A DNA stretch of 47,975 bases, from contig NZ_JWIZ01000062.1 in assembly GCF_001038205.1 (NCBI RefSeq), positions 1-47,975 on the forward strand, given 5' to 3'. Below the pieces are notes generated by a model that was given only the letters and a program-made list of their open reading frames with translations, was not told the DNA's origin and made no database searches. The position numbers and the translations under genes were made by a program. The stretch's first letter is position 1. Every line of letters starts with the position of its first letter. Positions 8,030 through 17,105 of the stretch are shown piece after piece. Source of the stretch: Muribacter muris (lineage in GTDB: Bacteria; Pseudomonadota; Gammaproteobacteria; Enterobacterales; Pasteurellaceae).

Positions 8030-8071
8030 CGGATTATCGCCAAATTCAACAAAATTCCAACGTTTTAGGGA

Positions 8072-8100
8072 TTGAAATTAGCCAAAAACTCATTTACATT
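8072..8100 (+). promoter_or_regulatory. oadG: Candidate sigma70 promoter for oadGAB
   Basis: TTGAAA at 8072-8077 and TACATT at 8095-8100 are separated by exactly 17 bases. Transcription would begin near 8107, just at the foot of the hairpin at 8108-8130, and leave a leader of about 55 bases before oadG. Confidence 0.5.
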
Positions 8101-8107
8101 GGCAGAG

Positions 8108-8130
8108 CACTGCTGACGAAATCAGCAGTG
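8108..8130 (+). promoter_or_regulatory. Leader hairpin upstream of oadG
   Basis: A perfect 9-bp stem, CACTGCTGA and TCAGCAGTG, with a CGAAA loop. It falls at the predicted 5' end of the oadGAB message. The following bases (GTTTCTGCATTTTAG) are only partly U-rich, so it could be a weak terminator for the upstream gene, an mRNA-stabilising 5' hairpin, or a regulatory site. Confidence 0.5.
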
Positions 8131-8161
8131 GTTTCTGCATTTTAGTTTGGAGAAATTGTTT

Positions 8162-8422
8162 ATGACAGAAAGTCAGCTCATCGTTGAGGGCGTGAATTTG
8201 ATGTTTGTGGGAATGGGCTTTGTAATACTGTTTTTATTGCTGCTCATTGGTGCGATTACCCTGATGTCTCGGCTCATCAACCGCTTTTTCAGCGATGCCG
8301 TCAGCCCACCAAATACCCCAGCGGTTCAACCACAGGCAGTATCTGATGATGTGGCGCATTTACGCCCTGTTATCATCGCTGCGATCAACCATCACCGCCG
8401 CCAGCAAGGCATTCACGAATAA
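8162..8422 (+). CDS. oadG: Oxaloacetate decarboxylase gamma subunit
   Basis: An 86-residue small membrane subunit of the Na+-pumping oxaloacetate decarboxylase. One transmembrane helix covers about residues 10-36 (MFVGMGFVILFLLLLIGAI), followed by a cytosolic tail that in the family binds the alpha subunit and zinc. I start at the ATG at 8162 with TTGGAGAAA upstream; an in-frame TTG at 8147 is less likely because it would place the ribosome binding site inside the gene. Twelve bases separate its stop from oadA. The gamma-alpha-beta order is the standard oad operon order. Confidence 0.92.
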   Translation: MTESQLIVEGVNLMFVGMGFVILFLLLLIGAITLMSRLINRFFSDAVSPPNTPAVQPQAVSDDVAHLRPVIIAAINHHRRQQGIHE

Positions 8423-8434
8423 AAAGGAAAAATT

Positions 8435-10249
8435 ATGACAACACAACTCAAAAAAATTGCGGTAACCGATGTGGTTTTGCGTGATGCGCATCAATCTCTG
8501 TTTGCCACTCGTTTACGTTTGGAGGATATGCTACCGATCGCCGAAGCATTGGACGATATCGGTTATTGGTCTTTAGAAGCCTGGGGCGGTGCAACTTTTG
8601 ATGCCTGCATTCGTTTTTTAGGTGAAGATCCGTGGCTACGCCTGCGTGAACTCAAAAAAGCAATGCCGAAAACCCCGCTACAAATGTTGCTACGCGGGCA
8701 AAACTTGTTGGGCTACCGCCACTACGCCGATGATGTGGTCGATCGCTTTGTCGAACGGGCAGTCGCAAACGGAATGAGCGTTTTCCGTGTCTTTGATGCA
8801 ATGAACGACCCACGCAATATGAAACAAGCATTACAAGCGGTGCGTAAACAAGGCGGGCACGCCCAAGGCACGCTAAGCTACACCACCAGCCCTGTCCATA
8901 CTCTCCAAACTTGGTTGGATCTGAGCGAACAATTACTCGAAATCGGCATTGATTCCCTCGTAATCAAAGATATGTCGGGTATTTTAACCCCGACGGCTGC
9001 GTACGAATTAGTGAGCGAAATTAAAAAACGCTATGACGTTCGCCTACATCTGCACTGCCACGCCACTACCGGTATGGCGGAAATGGCATTGCTCAAAGCC
9101 GTTGAAGCCGGCGTGGACGGCATTGATACCGCCATTTCATCAATGAGCGGTACTTACGGCCATCCTGCGACCGAGGCTTTAGTGGCAACCTTACAAGGCA
9201 CAGGCTACGACACAGGGTTGGATATTACCAAGCTGGAACGCATTGCCGCCTATTTCCGTGATGTCCGCAAAAAATATGCCCAATTTGAAGGGCAGTTAAA
9301 AGGCGTGGACAGTCGCATTTTAGTCGCACAAGTGCCGGGCGGTATGCTGACCAATCTTGAAAATCAGCTTAAACAGCAAAACGCCGCCGATCGTCTTGAT
9401 GAAGTGTTAAACGAAATCCCTGCCGTTCGCCAAGATCTCGGCTATATTCCGCTCGTTACACCGACCTCACAAATTGTGGGTACGCAGGCGGTGATGAACG
9501 TGTTAATGGGCGAACGCTACAAAACCATTGCTAAAGAGACCGCCGGTATTTTGAAAGGGGAATACGGTCGCACGCCCGCACCGGTCAATGCCGATTTACA
9601 AGCCCGTGTATTAGAGGGGGCAGAACCGATTAGCGATCGCCCGGCAGATCATCTTGCACCGGAAATGGAGACATTATTGGCGGAAGTCAAACAGCAAGCG
9701 GTCGAAAAAGGGGTGAAACTTGCAAAAGAAGCGATTGACGATGCGTTGATCGTAGCATTATTCCCCCAAATTGCGTGGAAATTCCTCGAAAATCGGGACA
9801 ATCCGGCAGCCTTTGAGCCTGCACCAGCGGCAACAACTGAAACCGCTCAACCAGCGAAACAAGCTGCCCAAACCAATGGTTCTGCCGTTTATACCGTTGA
9901 GCTGGAAGGCAAAGCCTTTGTGGTAAAAGTCAGCGAAGGCGGCGATATTAGCGACATTGCCCAAGTGTCCACACCTGTGGCGACGCCAGCCCCTCAAACA
10001 CAGCAGCCCGCTCCGCAACCTGCCGCTGCAACGGGCGGTGAACCGGTTGCAGCGCCAATGGCAGGCAATATTTTGAAAGTCTTAGTCTCCGAAGGACAGG
10101 CTGTGAATGAAGGCGATGTGCTACTCACCCTTGAAGCAATGAAAATGGAAACGCAAATTTGTGCCGCCAAAACGGGCAAAGTGCAGGGGGTTGCCGTTAA
10201 AGCCGGTGATGTGGTTGCCGTGGGCGATACATTGATGACGTTGGTATAG
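8435..10249 (+). CDS. oadA: Oxaloacetate decarboxylase alpha subunit (biotinylated)
   Basis: A 604-residue cytosolic subunit that transfers the carboxyl group of oxaloacetate to biotin. The N-terminal carboxyltransferase TIM barrel begins [18 protein letters not shown] at residues 10-27 with metal ligand D17. HLHCH near 206-210 supplies two histidine ligands, and KDMSGI carries the carbamylated-lysine region. A PYC-type domain follows to about residue 460. A proline/alanine/glutamine-rich linker (about 520-540) leads to the biotinyl domain, where EAMKMET places the biotin on K570. The carboxybiotin is decarboxylated by OadB. An AAGGAAAAA ribosome binding site precedes the ATG. Close relatives include methylmalonyl-CoA decarboxylase-type systems, but the oadGAB set fixes the assignment. 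Confidence 0.96.
   Translation: MTTQLKKIAVTDVVLRDAHQSLFATRLRLEDMLPIAEALDDIGYWSLEAWGGATFDACIRFLGEDPWLRLRELKKAMPKTPLQMLLRGQNLLGYRHYADDVVDRFVERAVANGMSVFRVFDAMNDPRNMKQALQAVRKQGGHAQGTLSYTTSPVHTLQTWLDLSEQLLEIGIDSLVIKDMSGILTPTAAYELVSEIKKRYDVRLHLHCHATTGMAEMALLKAVEAGVDGIDTAISSMSGTYGHPATEALVATLQGTGYDTGLDITKLERIAAYFRDVRKKYAQFEGQLKGVDSRILVAQVPGGMLTNLENQLKQQNAADRLDEVLNEIPAVRQDLGYIPLVTPTSQIVGTQAVMNVLMGERYKTIAKETAGILKGEYGRTPAPVNADLQARVLEGAEPISDRPADHLAPEMETLLAEVKQQAVEKGVKLAKEAIDDALIVALFPQIAWKFLENRDNPAAFEPAPAATTETAQPAKQAAQTNGSAVYTVELEGKAFVVKVSEGGDISDIAQVSTPVATPAPQTQQPAPQPAAATGGEPVAAPMAGNILKVLVSEGQAVNEGDVLLTLEAMKMETQICAAKTGKVQGVAVKAGDVVAVGDTLMTLV
8833..8841 (+). repeat. DNA uptake signal sequence inside oadA
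   Basis: Exact ACAAGCGGT on the plus strand within the oadA coding region. Confidence 0.8.
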
Positions 10250-10259
10250 AGGAGCAATA

Positions 10260-11561
10260 ATGGAAAGTATTTCAGCCTTAATACAAGGAATGGGCTTGAT
10301 GCACCTTGAAATCGGGCAGGCGATTATGATCGCTATCAGCCTATTATTGCTTTGGTTGGCGGTTGCCCGTCAGTTTGAGCCGTTGCTTTTGTTGCCGATT
10401 GGCTTTGGCGGGTTACTTTCAAATATTCCCGAAGCCGGATTGGCAATGACCGCATTGGATAATCTGCTCCATCAAGGCACGCCGGAACAACTTAGCATTA
10501 TTGCCGCAAAATTAGGCAGTGCTGCCGACCCAAGTGCGATCAAAGCCGCCCTTGCGACTGCACTGCCTTCGGTAAAACAACAAATGGAAGTGCTCGCGGG
10601 CGATATGGGCTATACCGCCGGCGTACTTGCCCTGTTTTATAATGTGGCGATTGGATCGGGAGCAGCCCCGCTCATCATCTTTATGGGCGTGGGAGCAATG
10701 ACCGATTTCGGCCCGCTACTCGCCAACCCGAGAACCTTGTTACTCGGGGCGGCGGCTCAATTCGGCATATTTGCAACCGTACTGGGTGCAGTCGGGCTAA
10801 ACTGGTTGGGCGTGATTGAATTTACCCTCCCGCAAGCCGCGGCTATCGGCATTATCGGCGGGGCGGACGGCCCAACGGCGATTTATCTCGCCAGTAAACT
10901 CGCGCCGGAATTATTAGGTGCAATCGCCGTTGCCGCCTATTCTTATATGGCTCTCGTGCCGCTTATTCAGCCGCCGATTATGCGCGCCTTAACTAGCGAG
11001 CAAGAACGTAAAATCAAAATGGTGCAAATGCGTACCGTCAGTACCAAAGAGAAAGTGCTGTTCCCGATCATTCTGCTGCTCTTGGTCGCCCTGCTACTAC
11101 CTGATGCCGCCCCGTTATTGGGAATGTTCTGCTTCGGCAATCTAATGCGGGTAAGCGGCGTGGTTGAGCGTTTAAACGAAGTGTCGCAAAATGCACTGAT
11201 CAACATCGTTACTATCTTCTTGGGGCTTTCGGTCGGTTCAAAATTAGTGGCGGACAAATTTTTACAACCGCAAACCTTAGGCATTTTGGCACTGGGTATC
11301 ATTGCTTTTGGTATCGGCACGGCAAGCGGTGTGATTATGGCGAAACTGATGAACAAATTCAGTAAGCACAAAATCAACCCGCTTATCGGCTCGGCGGGCG
11401 TTTCCGCCGTACCAATGGCAGCACGGGTATCCAACAAACTGGGGCTAGAAGCCGACAAACAAAATTTCCTGTTAATGCACGCAATGGGGCCGAATGTCGC
11501 TGGTGTAATCGGTTCAGCTATTGCCGCCGGTGTGATGTTGAAATACATCGCCGGAATGTAG
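10260..11561 (+). CDS. oadB: Oxaloacetate decarboxylase beta subunit (Na+ pump)
   Basis: A 433-residue integral membrane subunit that decarboxylates carboxybiotin and drives export of sodium ions. Roughly nine to eleven hydrophobic segments are visible. Family landmarks include [15 protein letters not shown] near residues 140-154, where the conserved Asp (TDFGP) is part of the sodium and proton path, and [16 protein letters not shown] near 194-209, the second conserved Asp region. [18 protein letters not shown] near 375-392 holds the conserved C-terminal loop. Eleven bases follow oadA, and GAGGAGCAA precedes the ATG. A clear intrinsic terminator lies about 30 bases after the stop. Confidence 0.96.
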   Translation: MESISALIQGMGLMHLEIGQAIMIAISLLLLWLAVARQFEPLLLLPIGFGGLLSNIPEAGLAMTALDNLLHQGTPEQLSIIAAKLGSAADPSAIKAALATALPSVKQQMEVLAGDMGYTAGVLALFYNVAIGSGAAPLIIFMGVGAMTDFGPLLANPRTLLLGAAAQFGIFATVLGAVGLNWLGVIEFTLPQAAAIGIIGGADGPTAIYLASKLAPELLGAIAVAAYSYMALVPLIQPPIMRALTSEQERKIKMVQMRTVSTKEKVLFPIILLLLVALLLPDAAPLLGMFCFGNLMRVSGVVERLNEVSQNALINIVTIFLGLSVGSKLVADKFLQPQTLGILALGIIAFGIGTASGVIMAKLMNKFSKHKINPLIGSAGVSAVPMAARVSNKLGLEADKQNFLLMHAMGPNVAGVIGSAIAAGVMLKYIAGM

Positions 11562-11590
11562 CAAGCGGTTGAATTTAAAATATTTTATGC

Positions 11591-11617
11591 AAAGGATACG
11601 CACGCCGTATCCTTTTT
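11591..11617 (+). terminator. Intrinsic terminator of oadGAB
   Basis: A 10-bp stem, AAAGGATACG and CGTATCCTTT, with loop CACGC and a T5 run. It sits just before the GNAT gene, whose ribosome binding site (AGGAGAAG) starts within a few bases of the T run. Confidence 0.85.
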
Positions 11618-11630
11618 AGGAGAAGATATA

Positions 11631-12065
11631 ATGCATATCAGACCACTCCTCCATAGTGATTATGAGCAATGGAAAACCTTGTGGGAAGGCTATCTTGCTT
11701 TCTATGAGGCGACTTTAAGGGAAGAAATCACGGAATCCACTTGGCAAAAATTGTTAGCCAATCACGCAATGCAAGGGCTTGGTGTCATTATTGATAATAA
11801 ATTGGTCGCATTTGCCCACCTTGTGTTCCATTCCGGTACTTGGGCAATAAATGAACATTGTTATTTAGAAGATTTGTTTGTCGCACCTGACTTTCGTCAT
11901 CAAGGTATCGCTAAAAAACTCATTGAGTTTATCTATCGCTTTGCCGAACAACGTCATTGTGAGCGAGTTTATTGGATAACATCTATTCATAATCAAACAG
12001 CGCAGAGCCTTTATGATAAACTCGCCAGCCGAACCGATTTTATTCAGTATCGCTATAATCTTTAG
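11631..12065 (+). CDS. GNAT family N-acetyltransferase
   Basis: A 144-residue single-domain acetyltransferase. The acetyl-CoA pyrophosphate-binding motif is RHQGIAKKL at residues 89-97, preceded by the beta-4 strand YLEDLFVAPDF and followed by helix 3 (IEFIYRFAEQ). The C-terminal motif B region includes NQTAQSLYDKLASRTDF. The substrate cannot be told from the sequence. Ribosome binding site TAGGAGAAG lies eight bases before the ATG. It stands after the oad terminator, so it needs its own promoter or read-through. Confidence 0.85.
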   Translation: MHIRPLLHSDYEQWKTLWEGYLAFYEATLREEITESTWQKLLANHAMQGLGVIIDNKLVAFAHLVFHSGTWAINEHCYLEDLFVAPDFRHQGIAKKLIEFIYRFAEQRHCERVYWITSIHNQTAQSLYDKLASRTDFIQYRYNL

Positions 12066-12133
12066 AAAATCAACAAAATGCGTGGATTTGTAGCGACTGT
12101 TGTAAAAAACTGTCGAAATCTGACCGCTTGCGT

Positions 12134-12139
12134 TATAAT
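12134..12139 (+). promoter_or_regulatory. -10 element upstream of yjdM
   Basis: A perfect TATAAT lies 28 bases before the yjdM ATG. The matching -35 position holds TGTCGA, a poor match, so the promoter strength is uncertain. A USS-like GACCGCTTGCG overlaps the spacer. Confidence 0.4.
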
Positions 12140-12166
12140 TGGCGTTTTTAAACTAAGGATATAACA

Positions 12167-12490
12167 ATGGATTTTCCAATTTGCCCGTCTTGTAAAGGCG
12201 AAAATACTTACCACGACTCCGTTCAGTTTGTCTGCCCTGATTGCAGTTATGAATGGACAGGCAATGAAGTTGAGGAAGCGGACGATGATCAACTGATCGT
12301 CAAAGATAGTAACGGCAATTTACTGGCAGACGGCGATGATGTGATCTTAATTAAGGATCTGAAATTAAAAGGTTCGTCAGAAGTATTGAAAAAGGGTGCT
12401 AAATTCAAAGGGATTCGCCTTGCCCACGGCGATCACAATGTCGATTGCGGCAAGATTATGCTGAAATCGGAATTTTTGAAAAAGGCATAA
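12167..12490 (+). CDS. yjdM: YjdM/PhnA family zinc-ribbon protein
   Basis: A 107-residue cytosolic protein. An N-terminal zinc ribbon has four cysteines, C6 and C9 in CPSC and C23 and C26 in CPDC. The C-terminal PhnA domain includes [22 protein letters not shown] near residues 45-66 (family signature) and ends with [15 protein letters not shown]. Despite the old name PhnA, the family is not needed for phosphonate use and its function is unknown. Flanked by a -10 box upstream and a strong terminator downstream, it appears to be a single-gene unit. Confidence 0.92.
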   Translation: MDFPICPSCKGENTYHDSVQFVCPDCSYEWTGNEVEEADDDQLIVKDSNGNLLADGDDVILIKDLKLKGSSEVLKKGAKFKGIRLAHGDHNVDCGKIMLKSEFLKKA

Positions 12491-12498
12491 ATCAAACG

Positions 12499-12527
12499 AA
12501 ACGGACGCTCAAGCGTCCGTTTGTTTA
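12499..12527. terminator. Terminator between convergent yjdM and menF
   Basis: A perfect 11-bp stem, AAACGGACGCT and AGCGTCCGTTT, around a CA centre, followed by TGTTT. It lies between the yjdM stop and the menF stop and can serve both directions, because the A-rich left flank becomes a U tract on the minus strand. Confidence 0.85.
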
Positions 12528-13799
12528 ACGTTCTACCGTCAATAAATTTGCGATTGCCAGCGATTTTCGCTCAATCTCCTGCCATTCGTCATCGGGCTTT
12601 GACCCTTCGACAATCCCCGCCCCTGCATAGAGGGTAATGTGATTTTTTTCGATCAACGCTGAACGTAATGCCACGCAAAACTCGGCATTTTCCGGCGTGA
12701 AATAGCCAAGCGTGCCAGCATACCAACCTCGCTGAAACTGTTCGTGCCGGCGGATAAACTCCGTGGCAAGCGGGCGAGGCAAGCCGGCAACGGCGGCGGT
12801 CGGGTGAATACGGGCGAGGCAGTCGCCGTCCTTCACCTTATCGGCGAGCTGAGTTTGGATAAAGCGGCGTAGATGCTGTACATTTTTAAGCCGTTTAATT
12901 TCTGCTTCTCCGACTTGAATATCGGCGGCACAATCGGTTAAATGGCTGCAAATATCGTCCACTACCAACCAGTTTTCATAACGATTTTTCGGATCATTGA
13001 GCAGCCATAAGGCGTTGCATTCCGTCTGTTCGACATCTGCCGTTACCGCCGCTGTGCCGGCGAGTGCTTCCGTATAAAAATAACGCCCTTGCCGCCGATA
13101 CAGTCGCTCTGGGCTTGAGCCGATAAACGTCTGCTCGCCGTTTTCCGACCATAAAAAATGGTAGCAGCCGAGGTTTTTTTGTTGGCTGGCAAAGAGCAGA
13201 TCATAAGGGCAAACCGGCTTAGTGAAGGTCAGCGTCGTCGCATTTGCCAGTACAACTTTGTTTAATTCACTGGTTTGAATGGTGTGGATCGCCCGTTCAA
13301 TATTCGCCGCCCAATCCGAAAACGTGGCGGCTTGCTGACGTGCAAGCGGTTCGCTCCCCGCCGTTTTTGTCAAGGTTGTCATAGGTGCGATTTGGTGGAG
13401 AAATTGGCTAACCTGCTGCCGCTCTTGCCCGTTTAAATAGCAATAAGCGGTCAGTTTCCGCACGTTTTTGACAAACAGTAAGCGGGGTAAAATAAAACGG
13501 CACGCTTTCTCAAAGGTCAGCCCGCCGACCAACCGATAGCCATAGCGTTCGCTAAAGGCTTGGGCATCATCAAGGCACTCAAAGCGACGGGCAGCTCCCA
13601 GCGCAACCAATGTGTTATCTTCATCACGGCTTTGCCAAAAATATTGGGGAAAATGCGTTTGTCCCTTTAACCAAGCCAATACATTCGGCGTTTCATCGGG
13701 TAATGCAATCTCCGCTGTCAGCTCACTCCATTCCGCCGTGTCGGCAAGATGTTGAATCTGTTGGCTAAGTTGTTGTTTTAATTGATGAAAAATAGACAT
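12525..13799 (-). CDS. menF: Isochorismate synthase MenF
   Basis: A 424-residue Mg-dependent enzyme converting chorismate to isochorismate, the entry to menaquinone synthesis. The C-terminal chorismate-binding domain is visible: LNKVVLAN near residue 180 with the catalytic lysine, FIGSSPERLYRR near 220, EALAGTA near 242, and the closing YAGAGIVEGSKPDDEWQEIE near residue 395-414, the conserved metal-binding glutamates. The N-terminal third is variable as in MenF relatives, which distinguishes it from EntC. It stands alone here without other men genes and is divergent from alaA (132 bases apart). No clear ribosome binding site precedes the ATG. Confidence 0.92.
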   Translation of the reverse strand: MSIFHQLKQQLSQQIQHLADTAEWSELTAEIALPDETPNVLAWLKGQTHFPQYFWQSRDEDNTLVALGAARRFECLDDAQAFSERYGYRLVGGLTFEKACRFILPRLLFVKNVRKLTAYCYLNGQERQQVSQFLHQIAPMTTLTKTAGSEPLARQQAATFSDWAANIERAIHTIQTSELNKVVLANATTLTFTKPVCPYDLLFASQQKNLGCYHFLWSENGEQTFIGSSPERLYRRQGRYFYTEALAGTAAVTADVEQTECNALWLLNDPKNRYENWLVVDDICSHLTDCAADIQVGEAEIKRLKNVQHLRRFIQTQLADKVKDGDCLARIHPTAAVAGLPRPLATEFIRRHEQFQRGWYAGTLGYFTPENAEFCVALRSALIEKNHITLYAGAGIVEGSKPDDEWQEIERKSLAIANLLTVER

Positions 13800-13931
13800 T
13801 TGTAAAATATTGAGGCAATCTAACCGCTTGCAGCAAAAAAGAGTGTTATTTTAACGTATTTTCTCTTTTTTTTCCCAACAAATCGGAGTACAGTGAAGCG
13901 TTTTTTACGATGAAAATCCGAGGAAGAGAAA

Positions 13932-15146
13932 ATGGAACGATTTGCAAAGACAGATAAACTGACCCACGTTCGCTACGATATTCGTGGCCCGGTACATAAA
14001 GAGGCAATCCGCCTTGAAGAAGAAGGGCATAAAATTCTCAAGCTGAATATCGGCAACCCCGCCCCTTTCGGTTTTGACGCACCGGCGGAAATTTTGGTGG
14101 ATGTTATCCGCAATTTGCCGACCGCACAGGGCTATTGCGATTCAAAAGGGTTATATTCCGCCCGTAAAGCGATTGTGCAATATTACCAACTTAAAGGGCT
14201 ACGGGATATTGATGTGGGCGATGTGTATATCGGCAATGGGGTATCGGAGCTGATTACGATGTCTATGCAAGCGCTATTAAATGATGGAGATGAAATTCTG
14301 ATCCCGATGCCGGATTATCCGCTTTGGACAGCGGCTGCGACCTTAGCTGGCGGGAAAGCGGTGCATTATTTGTGCGATGAAGAAAATGAATGGTTTCCGG
14401 ATATTGAGGATATTAAAGCGAAAATTACCCCGAATACCAAAGCCATTTTGGTGATTAACCCAAATAACCCGACCGGTGCGGTCTATAGCCGCCAACTGTT
14501 GTTAGACATTGCGGAAGTCGCACGCCAACACAATCTGATGATTTTTTCAGACGAGATCTACGAGAAAATTGTCTATGACGGTGCAGTGCATCACCACATT
14601 GCCGCCCTTGCGCCTGATCTGTTAACCGTTACTTATAACGGCTTATCCAAAGCCTATCGGGTGGCAGGCTTCCGTCAGGGGTGGATGGTGCTAAACGGTC
14701 CGAAACAGCAGGCAAAAGGCTTTATTGAAGGTTTGGATACGCTGGCATCAATGCGGTTATGTGCCAATACGCCGATGCAACACGCAATTCAAACGGCATT
14801 GGGCGGCTATCAAAGCATCAATGAATTTATTCTGCCCGGCGGGCGTTTGTTGGAACAACGCAACAAAGCATACGAGCTGCTCACCCAAATTCCTGGGATA
14901 AGCTGCGTTAAACCGAAAGGGGCAATGTACCTGTTCCCGAAAATCGACACGGAAATGTACGGTATTCAGAACGATCAGCAATTCGTGTTAGATCTATTAC
15001 GCCAAGAAAAAGTGTTGCTCGTGCAAGGTTCGGGCTTTAACTGGCATAAACCGGATCACTTCCGTGTCGTCAGCTTGGCACACGTGCATCAATTAGAAAC
15101 CGCCATCGGTCGGTTAGCGAAATTTTTGCAGAATTATCGTCAATAA
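13932..15146 (+). CDS. alaA: Glutamate-pyruvate aminotransferase AlaA
   Basis: A 404-residue PLP-dependent class I aminotransferase that makes alanine from pyruvate and glutamate, closely matching E. coli YfbQ/AlaA. Landmarks are the NIGNPAPFGF segment at about 40-49, VINPNNPTGAVYS near 176-188 with the substrate-carboxylate and PLP contacts, SDEIYEKIVYDG near 206-217, and the PLP lysine K240 in NGLSKAYRVAGFRQGWM. Length is the family norm. AGGAAGAG precedes the ATG. Twenty bases after its stop begins a RarD-type transporter gene, which may export amino acids or other metabolites; this coupling is inference. Confidence 0.93.
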   Translation: MERFAKTDKLTHVRYDIRGPVHKEAIRLEEEGHKILKLNIGNPAPFGFDAPAEILVDVIRNLPTAQGYCDSKGLYSARKAIVQYYQLKGLRDIDVGDVYIGNGVSELITMSMQALLNDGDEILIPMPDYPLWTAAATLAGGKAVHYLCDEENEWFPDIEDIKAKITPNTKAILVINPNNPTGAVYSRQLLLDIAEVARQHNLMIFSDEIYEKIVYDGAVHHHIAALAPDLLTVTYNGLSKAYRVAGFRQGWMVLNGPKQQAKGFIEGLDTLASMRLCANTPMQHAIQTALGGYQSINEFILPGGRLLEQRNKAYELLTQIPGISCVKPKGAMYLFPKIDTEMYGIQNDQQFVLDLLRQEKVLLVQGSGFNWHKPDHFRVVSLAHVHQLETAIGRLAKFLQNYRQ

Positions 15147-15165
15147 TGAATCAGGACAAATAGCA

Positions 15166-16041
15166 ATGCTTAAAGGTACATTGTTTTCGCTTTCCGCTTC
15201 GTTTTTATTTGGCGGGCTTTACTATTTGTCCACTGCCCTTAGCCCCCTCTCCGGCGAGAGTATCTATGGCTTTCGGATTTGGGTTACGTTGCCTTTTTTG
15301 TTTATTGCCCTTGTGATTTTCAAACAAGCGGGTGAATTTCGCCGTTTTTTGCAAAAATTGCGTCAATCTCCCCGCTTGATCTTGGTGCTGTGTATCACCT
15401 CCGCGATTACGGCATCGCAAATGTGGCTGTTCCTTTGGGCACCGAATAATAATGCGGCGATCGATGTTTCAATCGGTTATCTGTTGATGCCGATCGCAAT
15501 GGTTGCCGTTGGGCGCTTTATCTTTCAAGAACGCCTTTCGCCCCTGAAAATTGCCGCCATTCTGTTTGCCATTATCGGCGTATTGCTGACGTTAATCACC
15601 GCAGGCACGCTCTCTTGGGCAACCCTGATGGTACTGCTCGGCTACCCGCTCTACTTCAGCCTGCGCAAATATTTTGCGATTTCACACCTCTCCAGTTTTA
15701 TCTGTGAAATAGTGTTGATGCTGCCCGCCGCCAGTTATTTTGTGTGGCAGACAGATATGGACGCTGTACTGGCGAAAAATCCGCTCATTTACGAATGGCT
15801 AATGTTACTGGGGCTGGTTAGCGGCTCGGCGTTAATCGCCTATGTGATTGCCAGTAGCCTTTTGCCGATTAACGTATTGGGGCTGTTAAGTTACGTTGAG
15901 CCAGCCTCAATGTTGGTTGTGTCGTTTTTAATCGGTGAAGTGTTGGATCAAAATGCCTATGTGCTGATGCTCTGTTTGAGTATTGCGATTGCCTTGTTGG
16001 TTTTTGAAGGGATTTTTCATCATCGAAAAGGACAAAAATAA
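15166..16041 (+). CDS. RarD-type EamA/DMT transporter, copy 1
   Basis: A 291-residue inner membrane protein with ten predicted helices in two EamA repeats (drug/metabolite transporter superfamily), of the RarD subfamily. The RarD-like signature WLFLWAPNNNAAIDVSIGY lies at about residues 87-105, and GLLSYVEPASM near 241-251. RarD proteins are named for chloramphenicol sensitivity in E. coli, but their substrates are not known with confidence. It follows alaA by 20 bases and precedes a paralog by 9 bases, so the three probably form one transcript. Confidence 0.88.
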   Translation: MLKGTLFSLSASFLFGGLYYLSTALSPLSGESIYGFRIWVTLPFLFIALVIFKQAGEFRRFLQKLRQSPRLILVLCITSAITASQMWLFLWAPNNNAAIDVSIGYLLMPIAMVAVGRFIFQERLSPLKIAAILFAIIGVLLTLITAGTLSWATLMVLLGYPLYFSLRKYFAISHLSSFICEIVLMLPAASYFVWQTDMDAVLAKNPLIYEWLMLLGLVSGSALIAYVIASSLLPINVLGLLSYVEPASMLVVSFLIGEVLDQNAYVLMLCLSIAIALLVFEGIFHHRKGQK

Positions 16042-16050
16042 GGGGGAACA

Positions 16051-16917
16051 GTGGCAAAAGGCATATTTCTAGCGCTCATCAGCAATATTTTATTTGGTAC
16101 GGGCTACTATTTTACGTTGCTCTTACAGCCTTTAACCGATACCGAAATGCTCGGTTTACGCATTATCATTTTATTTGCGATATTCCTCTTTCAACAACAA
16201 AATAATTTTAACAAGCTGTTTGCCAATATTCGCCGACAACCCCATTTAATCGGCGTGATTTTATTATTAACCCTCAATACCGGCGTTCAATTATGGTTAT
16301 TTCTCTGGGCACCCAATAATCACCAAGCCATTCAAGTCTCTATCGGTTATTTATTATTGCCGTTAGTTGCCGTAGCATTAGGTAAATTGATCTTCAAAGA
16401 GCATTTTTCCCGTTTAAAATGGTGGGCGTTGGCGTTCGCCTGCTTAGGCGTAGGCACGAACATTATCTTAGCCGATGAAATCTCTTGGGCAACTTTTGTC
16501 GCAGGCTTTGGCTACCCGATTTATATTGCATTACGCCGCTATTTTAATATCAATACACTCGCCACATTTTGTGTGGAGTTATTACTCTTATTGCCATTAG
16601 CCGTTTATTTTATTTGGCAAATAGACAGCGAAATCATTTTACTGAAAAATCACTATTTTTACGGCTATTTAATTTTATTTGGGCTGGTTAATGGTATGGC
16701 ATTTATTTTATATATTTATTCCAGTAATTTATTACCGATTAACGTATTAGGTCTATTAGGCTATGCCGAACCGTTGGTGATGCTGATGATCTCGTTTGCG
16801 ATCGGCGAAGTGTTAGAGACAAAATCCTATCTTTTATTGGCTTGCCTTATCGTTGCAATTATTTTATTAACAATTGACAATTTCCGTGCCAAGCTGCCAA
16901 CCCATAGGCAAAACTAA
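16051..16917 (+). CDS. RarD-type EamA/DMT transporter, copy 2
   Basis: A 288-residue paralog of the preceding gene, with the same ten-helix layout and the same signature (WLFLWAPNNHQAIQVSIGY; GLLGYAEPLVM). It starts with GTG, which I chose because AAGGGGGAACA lies right before it and the alignment with copy 1 then begins at residue 1 (MLKG versus MAKG). Codon use is clearly more AT-rich than in copy 1, with many TTA, ATT and TAT codons, which argues for an old duplication followed by drift or for separate acquisition. The pair could act as a heterodimer, as some small DMT transporters do, but each has a full ten helices and could function alone. Confidence 0.87.
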   Translation: MAKGIFLALISNILFGTGYYFTLLLQPLTDTEMLGLRIIILFAIFLFQQQNNFNKLFANIRRQPHLIGVILLLTLNTGVQLWLFLWAPNNHQAIQVSIGYLLLPLVAVALGKLIFKEHFSRLKWWALAFACLGVGTNIILADEISWATFVAGFGYPIYIALRRYFNINTLATFCVELLLLLPLAVYFIWQIDSEIILLKNHYFYGYLILFGLVNGMAFILYIYSSNLLPINVLGLLGYAEPLVMLMISFAIGEVLETKSYLLLACLIVAIILLTIDNFRAKLPTHRQN

Positions 16918-17090
16918 AAAACATTATTCAGAATTATGCCTAGCTTTGCACGCTAAACATAAAAACAACAGATATAATAATGATTTCCGCATATAACGAA
17001 CATCACTATTTGTCTTTAGATTGTCATTGAAAGCGCTTTTTATCATTTACTAGACAATAACGCCATCGTGCATATTTTGAGACAAAACCG

Positions 17091-17099
17091 ACCGCTTGT
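17091..17099 (-). repeat. DNA uptake signal sequence
   Basis: Exact minus-strand ACAAGCGGT with the TCGGTTTTG extension, seven bases beyond the ruvX stop, between convergent genes. Confidence 0.85.
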
Positions 17100-17105
17100 T
17101 ATCCG

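Noticed and set aside
9758-10257. Antisense open frames over the oadA biotin and linker region
   Set aside because: Shadow frames caused by the biased codon use of the alanine/proline-rich linker.
10967-11548. 193-codon antisense frame inside oadB
   Set aside because: Mirror of a membrane protein's codon pattern; no start signal and no domain.
12499-12522. yjdM terminator as a member of the GTAGGGAC palindrome family
   Set aside because: It shares the GGACGC core but has A/T-rich outer arms and no CTAC flank, so it is better explained as an ordinary terminator.
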